A DNA stretch of 64,000 bases, taken from assembly GCA_030849065.1 (NCBI GenBank), contig JASAON010001644.1, positions 1 through 64,000 on the forward strand, in the 5' to 3' direction. This DNA comes from Jaenimonas drosophilae (taxonomy: Eukaryota; Euglenozoa; Kinetoplastea; Trypanosomatida; Trypanosomatidae). Position numbers and translations under genes: made by a program. A model generated the notes under the pieces. The model saw only the letters and a list, made by a program, of their open reading frames with translations. It was not told the DNA's origin and did no database searches. Shown here piece after piece: positions 29,749 to 38,160 of this stretch; positions within the stretch are counted from its first letter, which is position 1, and the number at the start of each line of letters is the position of its first letter.

Positions 29749-30165
29749 CTAACCACGTAGCACACTCATGCAGGTTAGTTCTACAAGCCCAGCAACCAGT
29801 GATATCCACCCACATGCCATTGTCAGTAAACCCAACCGCTTCCACAGCCACAAGCCATACACGAGACGATTTGCACTGCCATACCAAGTCGCAGCAACAC
29901 ATAAGACTCCCACAGAAAGCAATCCCAATGCAACATCAAACTTCACCGCTGGGCCTAACGGGCACCAGTTCGGTACAGCAACCAGTGAAACAAGAGTTAT
30001 ACAATGCATCAACTGAAGCATCGGTGCGTACCGCATGACCAACAACATCATAGCCTCCATATCATGAACCTCACGAACACCAACAACGAGCCTAATAACC
30101 GCCAAGACGGGCATCCAAACATCGCTCATGAAGAGATCAGGAATCATCATAGATGTTTCCCTCAT
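29749..30165 (-). CDS. Highly divergent DUF423-like membrane protein, copy 3 of tandem array
   Basis: A 138-residue membrane protein with about four hydrophobic segments. It is not obviously DUF423 on its own, but it aligns position by position with its neighbours. REVHDM matches GEHAL/GSHYL. MLQLMHCITLVSL matches YYQIMHSAALLGV, including the conserved His. GVLCVAATWYG matches GMTLFAGNIYG, and ACGWISLVAGLVEL matches VGGWSAVMLAALEM. It has the same length as copy 1. The open frame continues upstream to an ATG at 30,381, but that part runs through a pyrimidine tract (complement of about 30,220-30,265), so the ATG at 30,165 is preferred. The membrane-lining Gly residues of the family are largely lost. 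Confidence 0.65.
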   Translation of the reverse strand: MRETSMMIPDLFMSDVWMPVLAVIRLVVGVREVHDMEAMMLLVMRYAPMLQLMHCITLVSLVAVPNWCPLGPAVKFDVALGLLSVGVLCVAATWYGSANRLVYGLWLWKRLGLLTMACGWISLVAGLVELTCMSVLRG

Positions 30166-31000
30166 GGTGACTAAACTATCCCTTAAACTACACACAACCA
30201 GTCTATGGCCTATCTCAACCTTTCCCAAACAAACAAAACACACAAAAAAGACAGAAGTAAAGAGAGCAGTTGTGGCAAGTGCATACAAGCATCTACTAGA
30301 TGCGGTGGTCGTTGAAGCATAGTTGCCAGTCAGCGCGCAGGCTGACAAGCATGCATATGCGAGGAAGGAAAAGAACAGCATTTCGTTTTTTTTGATGCTG
30401 TGTTGTGTTGTGATGCTCTACGCATCTCCATCATGATGGCGCGGCAGCCCGGCAGCGTGTCGGCTGCACGAGGTGCTCCCGTGCGCAGGGGAAAAACGGA
30501 ATTCAAGCGAACAAACAAACAAGAAAGTTGGTTGGTTGGTTGAGTGTGCTTAGGTCAAAGACAGAAAAAGAAGTCAGTAGTTGGTGGTTGGTAGTTGTTG
30601 GATTGGTTGAAGTTAACACAAACAAAACGCGCGAACCAAGCGACATGCATATGTAGCTATGCTCTCACAAACAGAGAAAGAGGGAAGAGGATTGACCGCA
30701 GCACCAGCCGCGTGTGGTGATGCAGACACCTCCTAGACAATCTTGTTTGAGGAAGCGTGGAAAAATGGGATGAACGCAGTCGGCTGCACGGCAGCCATGA
30801 AACGCGAAGGCATGCAGAGTCGAGAGCGCATATCCACGCCATCGCATGCCACAACACACAAGAGTGAAGAAGGATGAGAGAGGCGCACAATTATTGCTGT
30901 GCTGTGAGACGACAGCATCTCCCTGCTTCATCATCATCATCATCATCATACGTGTATGTGTGTGCATGTCCCTGTTCGAAGAAAGAAACAATCGACGTGG
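30166..31000. other. Intergenic with CAT microsatellite
   Basis: It holds the splice-acceptor-type tract for the divergent DUF423 copy and a (CAT)n run at 30,928-30,949. No gene is seen. Confidence 0.6.
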
Positions 31001-31390
31001 TTACATCTCAAGTGCGGCCAGCATCACGGCGGACCACCCACCCACCATAGTGAAGCCACCAGTGGGGATCAGCTTGCCCATCCAACGCGGCGCACCAAAG
31101 GCCTTGCCGTAGATGTTGCCGGCAAACAGAGTCATGCCAGTGGCGATGATCCAGAAACCGGCGTGAAGGCGCTTCGACGCAGCAGTGTTGTTGGTGGCAG
31201 ATACAATACGATACAGAGCGTACACACCTAGCAGGGCTGCGCTGTGCATGATCTGGTAGTAGGAGCCAATCATCCACGCCTTGCGCAGGTCATCAGGGAT
31301 CTTGTTCTTGAGTGCATGCTCGCCATACGCGCCGGCAGCAACACCAGTGGCACCGAAGAATCCAGCAACGCAGAGCTCAGGGCAAACCAT
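31001..31390 (-). CDS. DUF423/TMEM256-family small membrane protein, copy 2 of tandem array
   Basis: A 129-residue protein and the most canonical DUF423 member here: GFFGATGVAAGAYGEHALKN, SYYQIMHSAALLGVYAL, GMTLFAGNIYG, GKLIPTGGFTMVGGWSAVM. About four membrane segments with conserved Gly and His positions. It is about 40-50% identical by eye to copy 4 across the Gly-rich blocks. Function is unknown for the whole family; animal TMEM256 is mitochondrial. Confidence 0.9.
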   Translation of the reverse strand: MVCPELCVAGFFGATGVAAGAYGEHALKNKIPDDLRKAWMIGSYYQIMHSAALLGVYALYRIVSATNNTAASKRLHAGFWIIATGMTLFAGNIYGKAFGAPRWMGKLIPTGGFTMVGGWSAVMLAALEM

Positions 31391-31991
31391 GTTTGATTGT
31401 ATGTGTATGTGTGTTGAGGCTGTGTTGTGTTCTTGTTATAGAACGACGGTGGTGAAACGAAGCTGTGTGGGCGTGGTGTATACAGTGAAGTACCGCTATG
31501 GAATAGTGTTTCGCTGCGTTGAGTACACGTGGTCGTATGGGAGAGACGTTCAGTTGAAATTAGAGTGACTATTGAGAGTTGGAGAGGGAGGAAGTGGGGT
31601 AGGTTGATCAGATGTGGGTTAGAAAGAATGTCTACACTTGACGTTTGAATGTAAGTGTGTAGGATTTGTTTCATGTGCGTTTGCAGTAGCACGCAAGAAG
31701 GACAAAAAACAAACAAGTGGGTTGGACATGAAAGATAAGAGTTGTTGAAGTTGGCTGTCAGTTGATGGAAGAGAAAACGGAAAACGAAATGAAATGGGTT
31801 GCAGGCGTAACGCTTCCTTCCATGGGAGTATCCACGCCTGGTAGAGTGCATTCCTCACATCTGATGGTAGAGTGAGGATGTGATTCCGACTGGTGCGGGT
31901 GGGGGCTCTATATGAACGCATTCATCGATGCAACTCAAGTACTTAGGGGAAGCAGGAAGTGGTTTGGAAGATGGCGGCTCAAAGGAGCACC
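31391..31991. other. Intergenic
   Basis: No credible gene. The coding-strand sequence is C/T-rich (leader-type), which gives long but meaningless open frames. Confidence 0.55.
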
Positions 31992-32408
31992 TTACTCCAA
32001 TGATGGTGAGGTGGTCAGCATGAGGGAAACCCATCCAAAGAGAAGTGCGATGCAGCCGCCAACGTGCGCTCCAGGACCAAGAGCTTTGGGACCTTGAAGA
32101 ACCATTGAGTAGATGGAGGCGGAGAAGAGCGACACACCGGTTCCGAGAAGCCAAAAAGCTGTACGCAACTGCGAAGAGAGAGCGCTGTCTTCTGTTCGCG
32201 TTCGGAGGATGGCGAGACTGAACAATGCGGCGCTGTGGATCAGTTGGTAGTGAGAAGCCGTGAGAAAAGCATCGCGTTTGGTGGGGCTGCAGCGTTGCTC
32301 TCTGCGTCGCAAAACATGCGCACCATATGCCCACGCAAACAGACCGGTGCCTCCGAGCGTGGCAGCAGCAGCAAAGTGGGTTGAGTGATCGATCGTCGAC
32401 ATCATCAT
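31992..32408 (-). CDS. DUF423/TMEM256-family small membrane protein, copy 1 of tandem array
   Basis: A 138-residue protein. Family positions: GGTGLFAWAYGAHVL, SHYQLIHSAALFSLAIL, GVSLFSASIYSM, and a final ALLFGWVSLML. It begins with three consecutive ATG codons (32,408, 32,405, 32,402), any of which could be used. It is the most upstream of the four paralogs in transcription order. Confidence 0.85.
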   Translation of the reverse strand: MMMSTIDHSTHFAAAATLGGTGLFAWAYGAHVLRRREQRCSPTKRDAFLTASHYQLIHSAALFSLAILRTRTEDSALSSQLRTAFWLLGTGVSLFSASIYSMVLQGPKALGPGAHVGGCIALLFGWVSLMLTTSPSLE

Positions 32409-32691
32409 CGCCTTGAGAAGAGGCACGAAAGTGGTGTGGTAGTTGAGTACGTTGGGATTGGAGTATCCTATGCCATAGAGGTTGGGAGGGAAGAAACAAG
32501 AAAGTACCCTGGGTTAGGTATAGAGAAAGCTCCTGATTCCATTTATTTGACTGAACAAGAACTTGACTTGATGGTACACTCGAATACAGCCACACGGAAG
32601 GCCACATTCTCTTCACTGAAGAAGTTGTAAAGTTACACAGACGTGAACCACCCAAGCAACAACGTGGCCCACATCTAGTGGATCCGGTGGG

Positions 32692-34077
32692 TTATGGACC
32701 TCTGCCTAGGCGAAGATGGCGCACCAGCCACCCGTACACCTGCACGAAGGTGGCGAAGGAGAGGCAGCCGTCTACTGTGGGAAGGCTGCGAGTCGGCGCA
32801 CGTCCTGAGGCATGCGCACTGCCACGAATGAGCTCCACAGTGATGGATGATTCCCATCCATTTTCACTCTTGACTACTTTCAGGCGAGGTTTTTGCGGCA
32901 TCTCTTCACTGCCTTCCACGCTGTGCTGCTCCCACCACTGTGTGAGCAGGCATTGCAGGGCTCGAACCACAAGAGAGACGGAGGCAAGCCGCTCAAAAAC
33001 CTCCACATCATCCAGCCTGTTGTTTCGTCCAGCCTTCTTCGCCGTGCTCGTAATGAGTGCGATCCACCACTCACCGAGGTACAGAAGAGTATCATCGTTC
33101 CAGCCATGTTGTCCAGTGGAACAAGTTGGACCACCGTGCTCAAGTGGATCAGCAAACGACTTCTGCTCAGTGTCCATGATGCCATTGGACCCCTGGGGAG
33201 AAAAACGCACAGGAGTCGGGCTGTCTTCTCGCTTCTTCCACACACCCGACGTATTACAAGATAGCTCTGGAGTTCCTATGAAGCGTGACACACCAGCACC
33301 AGCACTCTCCGCTGCAGCTGGCAGCCTTGATGCCTCTGGTGTTCCTAACGCACGAGGGCCACGTCTCCTGCCTAACTCACTGACCTCGCTGCTGTTGTTC
33401 CGCTGAAGAATACACTGCACCTGCTCAACGTCTTTGCACGCAAGTTGGTCAGCATAGCCAACACACTTGGACGCTGGTGAATGCAGCCCACGGGGGCTTC
33501 GTGCGCTTGCCGATGAGTGGCGTCGATGTGGTGACGTTGTCGGCGACACACGATGTTCTCCGTCTTTACGTGGTGAAAGCCTCAGTGACTGAATATCATC
33601 GTAGTGGACGATGAGAGGATCTGCTCGCTTGGCACGTTGTGGAGATGGAATGAACTCCAGCTGAGAGGACAGAACCTGAATGAGCTCGCAGTGTGGGCTA
33701 CACCAGCCGTTTTGTGAAGAAGATGGTGCAGTCTGGAGGTGCGCCAGCTCACCATTCGCTATCATTGGTGGACTCTGGACAACAGCAGAGGAGTTATTGG
33801 TGGTGTAGGGAACGTGCGGAGGGTCTACAGCTCTCCACGCCCTAGTAGGGGTTGGAACCTCGAACTTTGATGGCGCGCTATCTCCAAGTGGAGCCGCGTG
33901 TGGACTTAGCCGCCGTGGGAGATCAAACTCAACGCTACGCTGCTGCTGCTCGTGGACGCGGCGGATCGGGTCCTCCTCGACAGGATGATCGGTGTGCTGC
34001 AGAGCCTGACGACTGCGCTCAAGAAAGTGAGCGGCGCGTTCCATCGTTGGGTTCAGTGCGCTGCCTCCATGCTTCAT
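32692..34077 (-). CDS. Hypothetical protein
   Basis: A 461-residue protein. The N-terminal 330 residues are Ser/Pro/Arg-rich and likely disordered. The C-terminal about 120 residues look folded: WNDDTLLYLGEWWIALI, a helical SLVVRALQCLLTQWWEQH, and then strands ending in YGWLVRHLRLGRGP. No family is recognised. The frame is open back to an ATG at 34,212, but the extra 45 residues cover a T/C-rich tract, so 34,077 is the preferred start. Confidence 0.7.
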   Translation of the reverse strand: MKHGGSALNPTMERAAHFLERSRQALQHTDHPVEEDPIRRVHEQQQRSVEFDLPRRLSPHAAPLGDSAPSKFEVPTPTRAWRAVDPPHVPYTTNNSSAVVQSPPMIANGELAHLQTAPSSSQNGWCSPHCELIQVLSSQLEFIPSPQRAKRADPLIVHYDDIQSLRLSPRKDGEHRVSPTTSPHRRHSSASARSPRGLHSPASKCVGYADQLACKDVEQVQCILQRNNSSEVSELGRRRGPRALGTPEASRLPAAAESAGAGVSRFIGTPELSCNTSGVWKKREDSPTPVRFSPQGSNGIMDTEQKSFADPLEHGGPTCSTGQHGWNDDTLLYLGEWWIALITSTAKKAGRNNRLDDVEVFERLASVSLVVRALQCLLTQWWEQHSVEGSEEMPQKPRLKVVKSENGWESSITVELIRGSAHASGRAPTRSLPTVDGCLSFATFVQVYGWLVRHLRLGRGP

Positions 34078-34281
34078 GCTGCGAAGGTGTATGTAACAAC
34101 ACCTCAAGTGCCTAAATAGAGTACAGTTGCCGTAGACAGAAAGAAAAATATCAAAAGGAGAAGACAACGATAGCAACTCATCGTACAGGGCCATTGTAGA
34201 GAGCGTATGCATGATACAGACACTCGGGAAAGCAAGGAAGTTGTTAGTGCCACGACATCAATCAAGTGAGTGGCAGCAGAA

Positions 34282-36171
34282 TTACGTGGATGATGATTGC
34301 CGAAGTGCTGCAGACATCAACTCCAACGCCAGAGGACTCAGAACTGCCTCCCCTGCGTTCAGCGTTTCGGTTTGTGCCTCAGTCGAGAGCAAGAGGCAGC
34401 ACATGCGCTTGGCCAGTGTGATTCGACGGCCTTCTTGAACTTCATCAACGAAAGTCATCTCTGCGCCAAGTCGTCGAGTGATCTGCGCCGCGAACACGGC
34501 TGTAGCACGTCGTAGATCTGCCCCACTGCACCCCTTCGATCCATCAACGAAGCATCGCACCAGTGAATCCTGCAGAACAGTGAGCGGTGTTGGGTTGGTC
34601 ATCAAGTCCTCCGTCGCAAACCACGACGCCCACTCTCCACAGACAACATGCCGTGCCAGAGCCTCACGTGCAGGGGCATCGGGGAGTGGCACCTCAATCA
34701 GGGTATCCAGACGGCCCGCTCGAAGAATGAGAGGGTCGAGGTGCTCAACAACATTGGTTGCGGCGACAAAGACCACAAGATGGTTCTCATCCGCCTGAGC
34801 CTCATCCAGGAGCTGAAGCAGGTGCGAGACTAGACGAGAGTCATGTGAGCTCACGTGTCCCGAGGCACTGCCTTGGTGATGGCGATGTCCAAACGCAGCC
34901 TGCACCTCATCCAAGAAGATCACTGATGGGCTTCGTTCTCGGGCAACGTCGAAGAACTGCCGCAATCGACGCTCAGATTCACCAACTTCAGCTTGGAGCA
35001 GCACCGGTAGATCAATGGAGATGAAGCTCGCATGCAGCTCCGTCGCCATGGCCTTCGCCAGCATCGTCTTACCCGTCCCAGGAGGACCGTAGAGCAACAC
35101 CCCCGTAGATGGTCGAAGGCCAAAATGGGCGTAGGACGATCGAAAACGTACTGGACGCGTCACGAGCTGACGGAGTGTGTTCTTGATGTCCTCAAGACCG
35201 GCAATGTCAGCCCAACGAGTGATTTGCACATCCACGAAGCCTGCACTCTGTCGGTGCTCTTCTGCCGCCATGGATGGGCTAGCGCGGAATGACTTGAGAG
35301 TGCGTTGCGCAAAGGCATTGGCAACTTCCTTTTTGTTTGGTGTTGGGTCAGCGTACTCACTTGACGTGCATTTGTCGTTCACATTGAGCAGCAACGTCTC
35401 GGCAATCTTATTCACCTCCACCAATCCTCGGTAGGTGATTCCACCCGTTCGTAGCGAGAGAGCCTCTGACATCGCCGCGATGGTGGCAGTGGAAGGCCAC
35501 GTAGAGACGGAGGCTTTTGTGAAGAAGCGTCTTCGCTCTGCCTCGGTGGGTGTTGGCAACATCACGAAGAGGTCAAAACCGTGGCTGCGCAAAATGGGAT
35601 CCAACTGGTCCACATGACCGCTGAAAAGGCCCACAAACACGACACGAGTGATGCCCATCGCGGCAATCTCATCCGGTGCCCACAATGGCGGCGACGCTCG
35701 GAGGATGCCGACGAGATCGGTGAGCCACTCAGGGTGTGGTGGAGGAGGACAGATGTCTAGATTATCGTCCGCTGCGTCCTCAGCTGAACCACATTGACTC
35801 GATATTGTGGCAAAAAACTGAAGATGATCAAGCACAATCGCTAGCGACCGCGACAAATGCCTGGCGGTTCGATCTGTTAGTGCGTCATGCTCTGCACAGG
35901 CTTGGCGCGTAGCTGATCGAAGCGTTGAGCGCAACCCAGAAGACCCATCACGCTCACGGACGGTGATGGATCGAGCCAGAGCTGGTTGTACTCGCAGCAC
36001 CACTTGTTCCTCTGGATTGATTGAAGCGATGGCGTCACCAACACAGTGGCTTTTCCCGCTCCCCGATGGTCCCCAGAGGAGGATTGATGGAGAGGATTTC
36101 GTCGGGGGTGATGGCCAGGAGCACAACAACGATCGCAGCACGTCAACCGCACCCCCACTCTCAGCGAACAT
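34282..36171 (-). CDS. Tandem AAA ATPase (CDC48/AFG2/PEX1-6-like)
   Basis: A 629-residue type II AAA protein with two ATPase modules and no sizeable N-domain. Module 1 has a Walker A-like GPSGSGKS (about 34-41), but its Walker B position reads IVLDHLQ (about 112-118), lacking the catalytic Glu. Module 2 has Walker A GPPGTGKT (about 362-369), Walker B VIFLDEVQ (about 417-424, D421 E422), a sensor in VAATN, and the Arg-finger region LRAGRLD. An inactive first and active second module resembles peroxisomal PEX6/PEX1, but those are usually much longer. The module 2 text also resembles AFG2/SPATA5. It acts as a hexameric unfoldase by family; the substrate is unknown. Confidence 0.8.
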   Translation of the reverse strand: MFAESGGAVDVLRSLLCSWPSPPTKSSPSILLWGPSGSGKSHCVGDAIASINPEEQVVLRVQPALARSITVRERDGSSGLRSTLRSATRQACAEHDALTDRTARHLSRSLAIVLDHLQFFATISSQCGSAEDAADDNLDICPPPPHPEWLTDLVGILRASPPLWAPDEIAAMGITRVVFVGLFSGHVDQLDPILRSHGFDLFVMLPTPTEAERRRFFTKASVSTWPSTATIAAMSEALSLRTGGITYRGLVEVNKIAETLLLNVNDKCTSSEYADPTPNKKEVANAFAQRTLKSFRASPSMAAEEHRQSAGFVDVQITRWADIAGLEDIKNTLRQLVTRPVRFRSSYAHFGLRPSTGVLLYGPPGTGKTMLAKAMATELHASFISIDLPVLLQAEVGESERRLRQFFDVARERSPSVIFLDEVQAAFGHRHHQGSASGHVSSHDSRLVSHLLQLLDEAQADENHLVVFVAATNVVEHLDPLILRAGRLDTLIEVPLPDAPAREALARHVVCGEWASWFATEDLMTNPTPLTVLQDSLVRCFVDGSKGCSGADLRRATAVFAAQITRRLGAEMTFVDEVQEGRRITLAKRMCCLLLSTEAQTETLNAGEAVLSPLALELMSAALRQSSST

Positions 36172-36391
36172 ATTGGCGACTGGACGATGAGTTCCTTGTC
36201 TAAGCTACCCCACCACGCTTAGGTTGGCACGCGTAGATGATAACAACATAACAGAAGCAGCAGCATGTAGTGCGTATATAGAGTACACCAACACAGATCA
36301 ACGTGGGAAGCAAATGAAGAGGACATGGACAGGGGTAACGTTGTGAAGATTGTCCTTCTTACGTACAGGAACTTCAACGAGGAATAAGCAG

Positions 36392-37882
36392 TTAGGACTG
36401 AGCCACACACAAGCTGCGACCATCGGCGAGTACTGCGTAGAGCACATCCCCCATTGAAGAGATACTACACACAGATGCGCCGTCTGTGTGGTTGTCCCAG
36501 TGAAGATCCGAGCTCTTCGCGATACACCCATTGGAACAGCAGCTCAGCAGGCGTGATGAATGCCCGCGCGAGGGGGATGTGAAGGCGAAGGTGTCTCCCC
36601 AAAACACACATCTCGGTCGATCCATCGTTGCCATGCCAACACGTGACTGAATGGAATAGGATTCCTGCAAGCGTGTGGCGATGTTGGTCGGGGTGGGAAG
36701 ATTCAATTCTTCACCACAATTCTGTGGGTGGTGGCGATTCCCCCACTGTTCAAGCTCCGTCACACTCATGGTTACTGCCGTGCCTGCAACATCCACCATT
36801 CCAAGCTGACCAAAAGAACCACGCACTTGTTGCACGTCAGTGATGGGTCTCCCCGTCGGGGATTGACGGACGGGGCGTTGGCTCATCACCCCGCGAGCCT
36901 CTGCAGTGGTTTGGCGCCGTCGCTTACCTCCACCTTCGACACCTGTTGTGGCCATGCGAAGATCTGCCACAACCACCGAACCTCGGCTATCACCCAACCC
37001 ACTCACCACGCGATAGCTATCGTCGAGGGAGCAGCAGGACAAAATGCCCGGGGAGACTCCTGTGACAGACGCACGAGCACGACGACCACGGCGTTGTGTA
37101 CCCGCAGAGTTGTCACAACTAGAAACCTGAAGAGATAAGGCCGGCACACGTGCTGATCCATCATCAAGGGCTGGTCCCGGTGTACGCCAATCGTAGAGAA
37201 GCAGCCGTCCCAATGAGTCACCCACCAGTGTTCCATGGGGACCCCAGCAGTCCATGGCTGTGGCATTCACACACACCTCGTGAGGAATCATCTCGAGCGC
37301 CGTTAGAGAAGCACTACCGAGGTGGACGTAGTAAAGTGCGCCATCACTTAAGGCTGTGGCATGATTGCTGTCGCTCGTCCCATAGTAACAAACTGCGTGA
37401 AAGGGTGTAGGTTCCTGGTGAGGAAGGGTACTAACCGTTGAACTTGCTGCCATGGAGGTATTCAACGATTGGCGCAGCTGCTGTGGCTGCGACGGCGGCG
37501 GTTGGTCCTCATCTTCACTATCCACAATGACACTTGTGCTCAACGTCCTCTTCGATGAATGCGCCATGCTCTGCTGCATGGTGAGCATAGGGCCGCACAC
37601 AGAGTGTGCAGGTACGGTGATGCGACGCAGTTGAAGATCCATGCCTTCCGCATGAAGTGCCACAACACTCCAATGCTCACTCCCCCAATCGGATGCATCC
37701 ACGGCAATCAAGCACCCTTCCCGACGCTCTGACAAGGTTGCGGAGATTTCTGAATCATCTTCATTCAGTGTAGCTGGGGCGGAAAGATAAGCGAGTGGGT
37801 GAAAAGAAGGTGTCTTTAGTTGGCGATATTGTGCGTTTGGGAAGATCGCCCTTGGCTGCATGGAATGTTGCCATTGCCACAT
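36392..37882 (-). CDS. WD40-like beta-propeller protein
   Basis: A 496-residue protein with degenerate WD-type strands: TLVGDSLGRLLLYDWRTPG, VVSGLGDSRGSVVVADLRM, RCVFWGDTFAF, SSMGDVLYAVLADGRSLCV. A disordered Ser/Gln/Pro segment with an acidic VDSEDEDQ (about 120-160) interrupts the fold. It is not assigned to a specific family; nucleoporin- or pre-rRNA-processing-type propellers would be candidates to test. An ATG at 37,861 (MQPRAIF) is a second possible start. Confidence 0.6.
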   Translation of the reverse strand: MWQWQHSMQPRAIFPNAQYRQLKTPSFHPLAYLSAPATLNEDDSEISATLSERREGCLIAVDASDWGSEHWSVVALHAEGMDLQLRRITVPAHSVCGPMLTMQQSMAHSSKRTLSTSVIVDSEDEDQPPPSQPQQLRQSLNTSMAASSTVSTLPHQEPTPFHAVCYYGTSDSNHATALSDGALYYVHLGSASLTALEMIPHEVCVNATAMDCWGPHGTLVGDSLGRLLLYDWRTPGPALDDGSARVPALSLQVSSCDNSAGTQRRGRRARASVTGVSPGILSCCSLDDSYRVVSGLGDSRGSVVVADLRMATTGVEGGGKRRRQTTAEARGVMSQRPVRQSPTGRPITDVQQVRGSFGQLGMVDVAGTAVTMSVTELEQWGNRHHPQNCGEELNLPTPTNIATRLQESYSIQSRVGMATMDRPRCVFWGDTFAFTSPSRGHSSRLLSCCSNGCIAKSSDLHWDNHTDGASVCSISSMGDVLYAVLADGRSLCVAQS

Positions 37883-38160
37883 CCTACGAGGTCGCTCTTC
37901 CGTCGCCTATCAGTTAAAACGTGTGAAGAAGGTGGGAGAACGAAGAGAAGAGAAGTTGTTTCCGTACAGCCAAAAAGTGATGTATAGCACTGCCCTCGTT
38001 CACGGAGTTTCCCGCGCTGCACATCTGACGGCACAGCAATTTTTCTGCAGCACTCACTCATGTACCCAACGTTTCGTCATCACCTTCGTTGCCAATGAAT
38101 CAAACAGCACACTTAACCCATACTAACATCATCTCAACCTTGTGCCATCCTGTCATCACG

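Noticed and set aside
32940..32975. A tRNA B-box-like GGTTCGAGCCC on the - strand
   Set aside because: It encodes part of the hypothetical protein at 32,692-34,077, and no A box or cloverleaf surrounds it.
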